64,000 nt of DNA from Cristatella mucedo (Eukaryota; Bryozoa; Phylactolaemata; Cristatellidae), in the NCBI GenBank assembly GCA_009760855.2, contig WPIO01000045.1, positions 3,115,501 through 3,179,500 of the forward strand. Reading direction: 5' to 3'. The first letter of the stretch is position 1. Every line of letters begins with the position of its first letter. Under the pieces are notes generated by a model. The model was not told the origin of the DNA, did no database searches, and saw only the letters and a list, made by a program, of their open reading frames with translations. The translations under genes were made by a program, and so were the position numbers. Shown here piece after piece: positions 61,501 through 64,000 of this stretch.

Positions 61501-62566
61501 TTCCGGTGACTGTTTTGAAATTGTGGGCGTAGACTTCTGGGACTGGATCCGGTTGCTTTCAGCTGTTTAAGTGCGGCTGTGATGCCATTTTTATCTCCTG
61601 TAATTCCATAAAGCCACGAGGACTAAGCGGATACTATGTAGGAGAGTTTTCTGTAGCCCACTAACAGCCTAAGCGCATTTCGGGACGCATTCGAAGTGGT
61701 AGCCGACAGACTTCGTCTTATGCAGCAGAGTGAGAGTGAGAAGCGTAGCTGAGTCACCAGGGCAGTTAAGGAGTGGACAACTTTTGAGCGTAATAGGTCA
61801 TGTAAATCTAAGCTTTTTGTTGATGAATATTATCTAGATATCCTCAGGCTGAATCATAGAGGCATAAACTACTTCTTCCGTTACAGCCTTTTCTCGTGGC
61901 CTGAAACTCTCACGATTACAGAAAGCCTTAGTTGCGCGCCCGGAGGGGGACACAGCAGAGGCTACTTCTCAAGTTGTAGATAAACCTACCTTTGCTATCT
62001 AAGGTGCTTGGGTTTTCCCCCTTCATGACCCTCAAACATGCTGAGGCAGGTACACCTCAAGACATATAAAGTCGCATTCACATACACGAGGTATGCATTA
62101 ATAAACACTAGCTGATTAACAGCCTCTTTGTATAGAGATAGAAGAATCTTTACGGCTACCGCTCCCGCTTGCAGAGGCGATAAAAGATCGCCCACCACAG
62201 GATTCGAACCCTCGACCTCGGGACGGAGGTCTCGAAAAGCAAGCACCTTACCTAGTGAGCCATCACGGCTCACCAGGCATATAAGATACGTTTAGGCTGA
62301 CGAGCTACGTCCATGCTGCGAAGACTTCACTCGCCTGTCACTGTGGTCCAGTGGTTTGGGAAAGTCAACGTCGGAAAGGCTGCCTTCACTTTTTGCACCC
62401 AAGTACCAGCATCTATCATTTCCCGGAAAAATGGCATTCCCGCCTTGGTGACGTAGTCAGATCGAAAGCCGTCGAATGAGACGAGCAGTAGCTGTCTGTC
62501 GGCGCTCACTGTATGCGACGATAAAACAGCCAGAAATGCCGGCAGCAGGCGGGTATACCATCCCAT
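49221..62566 (-). CDS. ENPP gene B (six coding exons): ectonucleotide pyrophosphatase/phosphodiesterase, ENPP4/5-like
   Basis: Exons 62335-62566, 58539-58706, 54722-54884, 54252-54507, 53254-53397 and 49221-49580 join in phases 1,1,2,0,0 to 440 residues. Structure and motifs match gene A: signal peptide (about 1-22), D32 in SFDGFR, nucleophile T68 in PTLTFPNHW, D183/H187 in QPDSIGH, D230/H231 in SSDHGM and H332 in VHGYDND. All metal and nucleophile positions are kept, so the protein should be catalytically competent. Protein identity to A is about 80% in exons 1-2 and 46 of 48 in exon 5. Intron 1 has a GC donor; the rest are GT-AG. The C-terminus is longer than in A, with a polar tail after the hydrophobic run. 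It lies 17.9 kb upstream of A on the same strand, with its own promoter-like flank. Confidence 0.93.
49581..50279 (-). other. Intron 5 of ENPP B, conserved with A
   Basis: Aligns with A 17767-18500 except for the family-2 insertion there. No coding signal. Confidence 0.6.
50280..50412 (+). mobile_element. SINE S1 in intron 5 of B
   Basis: TTGTTTGGCCCAGTGGTTAA (A-box region), CCGAGGTCGTGGGCTTGAGC (B-box region), then GAAGCGCCTGAATAGAGACT and GTTCTCTTAGGGTGCTGTAT. It is not present at the equivalent position in A. Confidence 0.85.
50413..51212 (-). other. Intron 5 of ENPP B, unassigned
   Basis: Alignable in patches to A 18560-19400. No exon. Confidence 0.45.
51213..51405 (-). mobile_element. 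Family-1 LINE, 3' end inserted into an older LINE remnant
   Basis: AATAATAATAAT, a damaged stem-loop (CTTTCTAGGCGCTTTACATT) and CAGGGTCAGCATGCAAATG-like 3' UTR. It splits the decayed family-1 fragment that is continuous in A at 19370-19530. Confidence 0.8.
51406..52300 (-). other. Intron 5 of ENPP B, block conserved with A
   Basis: The part from about 51690 aligns with A 20300-20850 at moderate identity. The 128-residue minus frame 51765-52151 is not conserved as a frame in A, so it is not taken as coding. Confidence 0.55.
52301..53253 (-). other. Intron 5 of ENPP B next to exon 5
   Basis: Aligns with A 21480-22610 but has only one of the two tandem units present in A. Identity rises sharply from about 53190. 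Confidence 0.65.
53254..53397 (-). CDS. ENPP B exon 5
   Basis: 144 bases, 48 codons, differing from A at only two residues (A/V in ELPxRLHF and E/V in GWxLTSL). Acceptor TAATAG|ATT, donor TTG|GTAAGA. Confidence 0.92.
53398..54251 (-). other. Intron 4 of ENPP B
   Basis: 853 bases against 4.2 kb in A. To about 54030 it is near-identical to A. A short S1-like tail scrap (GCCTGAATAGAGATTCCG) lies near 54153. Confidence 0.75.
54252..54507 (-). CDS. ENPP B exon 4 (D230, H231)
   Basis: Acceptor GTCTAG|CAAGG, donor AAG|GTAAGA. It encodes SKGPGAPETLQ to YPKPGYLNK, including SSDHGM. It is two codons shorter than A. Confidence 0.92.
54722..54884 (-). CDS. ENPP B exon 3 (D183, H187)
   Basis: 163 bases as in A, from TTGCAG|GC to CAG|GTACGT. 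It encodes GSDVELQGFRPLHWYRYSG to QPDSIGH. It contains no internal ATG-initiated frame and was placed by homology and phase. Confidence 0.92.
54885..55277 (-). other. Intron 2 of ENPP B, part next to exon 3
   Basis: Aligns in places with A 27640-28510. No feature. Confidence 0.45.
55278..55477. repeat. Long inverted repeat (palindrome) in intron 2 of B
   Basis: Arms of about 96 bases (55278-55373 and 55382-55477) are reverse complements with only a few mismatches, around an 8-base loop AGAGCACA. A has just one arm's worth of related sequence (28510-28615), so the arm was duplicated in inverted orientation in B. Confidence 0.95.
55560..55862 (+). mobile_element. Decayed L2-like LINE, linker region of ORF2
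   Basis: TGATCTCTTCTCTAGC, TTTTTTGTCAAAAAAA, TGACAAGATCAGAGAGTCC resemble the coding sequence for FSSFFVKKIDKIRESIP, the segment before the L2 reverse transcriptase. Here it is frameshifted by the A run. Confidence 0.55.
55925..57690 (-). mobile_element. Family-1 L2-like LINE, the longest family-1 copy in B
   Basis: On the minus strand it runs from upstream of the reverse transcriptase, through VLLDLSAAFDTMDHQVLERL and the PQGS-like region, KLNDDTSKLLVMGKPSVIHK, to CNSLLAGLPACAIRRLQLVH, the 3' UTR and a TTATT tail. Numerous indels and stops. It is in intron 2 of B, in the sense orientation. Confidence 0.92.
57715..58235 (+). mobile_element. Family-1 LINE, diverged 3' part
   Basis: CCTTCAGGATGAGG is followed by text corresponding to LAPAYLSDLLHQAKHRT, FGDRAF and the 3' UTR, ending with a stem-loop (CTTAGAAAGAGATTTAGTTC) and ATT repeats. 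It is more diverged than neighbouring copies. Confidence 0.85.
58539..58706 (-). CDS. ENPP B exon 2
   Basis: Acceptor TTTATAG|GC and donor CCAG|GTACGA. It encodes GRYPGNHELISNSMYDP to ATYFWPG and is one codon shorter than A. Confidence 0.92.
58765..58855 (+). mobile_element. Family-1 LINE-like 3' tail in intron 1, shared with A
   Basis: GAATGCAAAGTGCCTAGAAA, TTTTCTGAGGGTGCTTTG and ATTATTATTA, in the same position as A 29632-29728. Confidence 0.65.
58856..59394 (-). other. Intron 1 of ENPP B, unassigned
   Basis: The first 60 bases are similar to A (GCTAGCGGACGCCGATCGTC). The rest is unrecognised, with LINE 3'-UTR-like words near 59120-59280. Confidence 0.4.
59395..60035 (+). mobile_element. 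Family-1 L2-like LINE, 5'-truncated
   Basis: From ACTGTAACTCACTGCTTGC through GACTTGCACTGGCTACCAGT and the APKAWNSLP region to 3' UTR and stem-loop (AAAGCGTCTAGAAAAAGATT). It has a short internal duplication (TAGCTAGGCTTTGTACTTAA / CTCTGTAGCCAGTCG near 59456-59495). Confidence 0.9.
60205..60740 (-). mobile_element. Family-1 LINE, decayed ORF fragment
   Basis: CACCAGCCATAAGCGCCTGA through TAGGCAGACTTGACTTTGG to GAGTTGAGAGAGCTCGGTGT matches the order of family 1 at 56545-56960 on the minus strand. Confidence 0.75.
60741..61589 (-). other. Intron 1 of ENPP B, unassigned
   Basis: A 134-residue plus-strand reading frame (60648-61052) begins in LINE sequence and has no recognised domain. Nothing else is seen. 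Confidence 0.35.
61590..61800 (-). mobile_element. Family-2 LINE, decayed 3' end in intron 1 of B
   Basis: CTCCTGTAATTCCATAAAGC, CTAACAGCCTAAGCGCATTT and GCCGACAGACTTCGTCTTAT match the family-2 3' UTR. Confidence 0.75.
62095..62278 (-). mobile_element. SINE S2, near full-length, in intron 1 of B
   Basis: In reverse it reads GGTGAGCCGTGATGGCTCAC (head), CTAGGTAAGGTGCTTGCTTT (A-box region), GAGGTCGAGGGTTCGAATCC (a perfect-looking B box), then the S2 body to AGAGGCTGTTAATCAGCTAG. It is the best S2 reference copy in the window. Confidence 0.85.
62329..62334 (-). other. GC donor of ENPP B intron 1
   Basis: CAG|GCGAGT stands where A has CAG|GTGAGT, a single T-to-C change. GC-AG introns are a known functional minority class, and the rest of the site is a good match, so splicing may persist, perhaps less efficiently. 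Confidence 0.85.
62335..62566 (-). CDS. ENPP B exon 1 (signal peptide, D32, T68)
   Basis: Same length (232 bases) and phase as in A. The start codon has the same CACCATGG context. The donor is CAG|GCGAGT. Confidence 0.92.
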
Positions 62567-62780
62567 GGTGACAGACCTTCGGTTCTACAACGGAGCGAAG
62601 GAATAACAGTTACTGCATATTAACTTTCAATGTACCATCGGGCAGTGCTGGATCTGCCTTGCACTACTGCTGTGGCAAAACGCTCTTCGTTGTGGCGGCC
62701 CCAATGGGCGGCGAGGCACCGCCATTGGCCTCCTGCTCCCCTTAAAGGCATTCTGTTTGAGTGGCCAAACGAAGGAGGTA
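62567..62780 (-). promoter_or_regulatory. 5' flank and putative promoter of ENPP B
   Basis: Homologous to A 31330-31550. It has a CCAAT box on the minus strand (ATTGG at 62724-62728) and one on the plus strand (62701-62705), about 135-160 bases upstream of the start codon. No TATA box is evident. A CCAAT-driven, TATA-less promoter is inferred. Confidence 0.5.
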
Positions 62781-63029
62781 TATTGGATTTCAGTAAATCT
62801 ATAATTGAGGAGAACTTTTAGAAGTAAAGTTTTTTTAGTATATTTTGCAATGGCCTGGCTGCTGATGACATCACCACCCTACATCACGAGCTCCAACGTT
62901 TTCATACGACCAGATTCATCTAAGCAGAATTTCGTTGTAAAAGTGGGACTGATATCTAAATGAAAACTAGCTTCCCTGGAGCGCAGCTTTGATAGCGCTC
63001 CTAATAGCCTGACTAAGCTTCATTGGCCA

Positions 63030-63165
63030 TATAATAATTAATATAGCGCCCTAAGTGAACTTTATCTCTATTCAGGCCCATCCCATATGCCATTGGGCTC
63101 CAACCCACGACCTCGGCCAGCCCTCGGTCTGGGCGAGCGTCTCTTACCACTGGGCCAAACCCGCG
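63030..63165 (-). mobile_element. SINE S1 copy
   Basis: In reverse, GTTTGGCCCAGTGGTAAGAG (A-box region) and CCGAGGTCGTGGGTTGGAGC (B-box region) lead to a tail with GCCTGAATAGAGATAAAGTT and AGGGCGCTATAT. Confidence 0.85.
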
Positions 63166-63915
63166 CCGTGATCAACATACAAACAACAACCATATTTCAG
63201 TCATATTTGCCATCGCGTACTCGTGACTGTTATTCGCTGCTTGTCCCCCCATGCCGTCATTTAGGAACTACTCTCTATACGATCCGCTAGCACGTCTTGC
63301 AAGTTTTCAATGCCTGCCTCTGGTTGTCACTGTCGATTTTTTAAAACTGCAGATATGTATGCATGGATGATGCATACATTTCATACATACATACATAATC
63401 ATGCATGAATCAGAATGGTTTGAATGGTCACGGTCACGTGCAAGAATGTCATTGTAATGTTTTTTTTCAAAGATCAACCGTGAGCGGCCGCTTCTCGAAA
63501 TATAAATTTAGCGCCAATTCCAGGACCACTCTGACCACATTTTACCAATACAGCTTTAATTGTTTGGTATACAGAATTTCGTTGGCGATTGAGATTTTTA
63601 GTCTATCAAGGTAGGCCGGGCTGGACGAAATAGAGGTTGTAATTCACCTCATGCAAGAAATTTATGATTCAATGAATAATCTGCCCATCAGCTGTGCCTA
63701 ATTCAAACATTTTCGGCACCTATAGTGCAGTGGGGAAAACACTCGATGCGACAAGCGAGAACTTTGGCTAGCGGCTAATCACTCGGCTAGCCACGTTACC
63801 TCGACAGGGCGCTGCCCAAAGAGTCGTCCCTTCCGAGATTTGTCCACTACTAACCGTCTTCCCGAACCATCCGCGATAGCCGAGCTGGATTTAAAGCCGA
63901 AGTAGGCAGCAAAAG
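63166..63915. other. Unassigned sequence with a short CATA repeat
   Basis: A (CATA)n-like run lies at about 63364-63400. No gene is recognised. Confidence 0.4.
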
Positions 63916-64000
63916 GCAGTGGAATGTGGTATCGGAAGTTGAGGTGGAATGCTGCGGTAGCGGAAGTCGAGCTGGAATGCGGTTGCGGACAGCCAGCTGG
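63916..64000. repeat. Minisatellite start (about 27-base unit) at the window end
   Basis: Three successive units begin with (G)TGGAATG or CTGGAATG and contain GCGGAAGT or a variant. The array continues beyond the window. Confidence 0.6.

Noticed and set aside
62095-62278. Possible tRNA gene because of a good B box
   Set aside because: The head lacks a clean cloverleaf and is joined to the repeated S2 body, so it is a SINE.

Overview
The window is animal (metazoan) nuclear DNA. It has split genes with GT-AG introns, tRNA-headed SINEs, many decayed copies of L2-like non-LTR retrotransposons with (TTA)n-type tails, and long microsatellites. I see no bacterial features and no rRNA or functional tRNA gene. 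The phylum cannot be fixed from the sequence; a marine invertebrate or a chelicerate would both fit.

The only convincing host genes are two tandem paralogues on the minus strand. Both encode secreted or membrane-anchored ectonucleotide pyrophosphatase/phosphodiesterases of the ENPP4/5-like type. Copy A (31329 down to 17461) and copy B (62566 down to 49221) each have six coding exons with matching phases (1,1,2,0,0), about 425 and 440 residues, an N-terminal signal peptide, all the expected zinc ligands, the threonine nucleophile and a hydrophobic C-terminus. Exon 5 (48 codons in each copy) was placed by reading phase and homology. The introns also align between copies, so a unit of roughly 31-35 kb was duplicated. 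Recognisable paralogy runs from about 12.5 kb to 31.6 kb and from about 47.6 kb to 62.8 kb. The copies have since diverged: B has a GC rather than GT donor at intron 1, the C-terminal tails differ, A lacks the CCAAT boxes seen upstream of B, and a near-identical tract around exon 5 looks like gene conversion.

Layout. 1-12.5 kb: no host gene recognised; a 976-bp TIR element with TA flanks and a pogo-like C-terminal remnant (1403-2378), three family-1 L2-like pieces plus a solo tail, SINEs and a 210-bp GGA tract. 12.5-17.4 kb: old LINE remnants and the 3' flank of gene A. 17.4-31.6 kb: gene A. 31.6-49.1 kb: the interval between the genes, dominated by LINEs, including a nearly complete family-2 element (about 35.79-38.89 kb) nested in a minus-strand family-1 element, then a CpG-rich stretch with repeated CTCF-like motifs and an unassigned candidate exon. 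49.1-62.8 kb: gene B, with a 200-bp near-perfect palindrome in intron 2. 62.8-64 kb: a SINE and the start of a minisatellite.

The mobile-element community is coherent. Family 1 is L2-like; its 3' end carries a conserved stem-loop followed by an ATT repeat. Family 2 is also L2-like, with endonuclease and reverse transcriptase. SINE S1 has a tRNA-like head and a tail that closely matches the family-1 stem-loop, so S1 may borrow the family-1 machinery. SINE S2 has a different, hairpin-rich body. No obviously new multi-gene system was found. The most unusual items are the paralogue divergence, the palindrome, the shared SINE/LINE tail and the TIR element with a C-terminal PCNA-binding-like motif.
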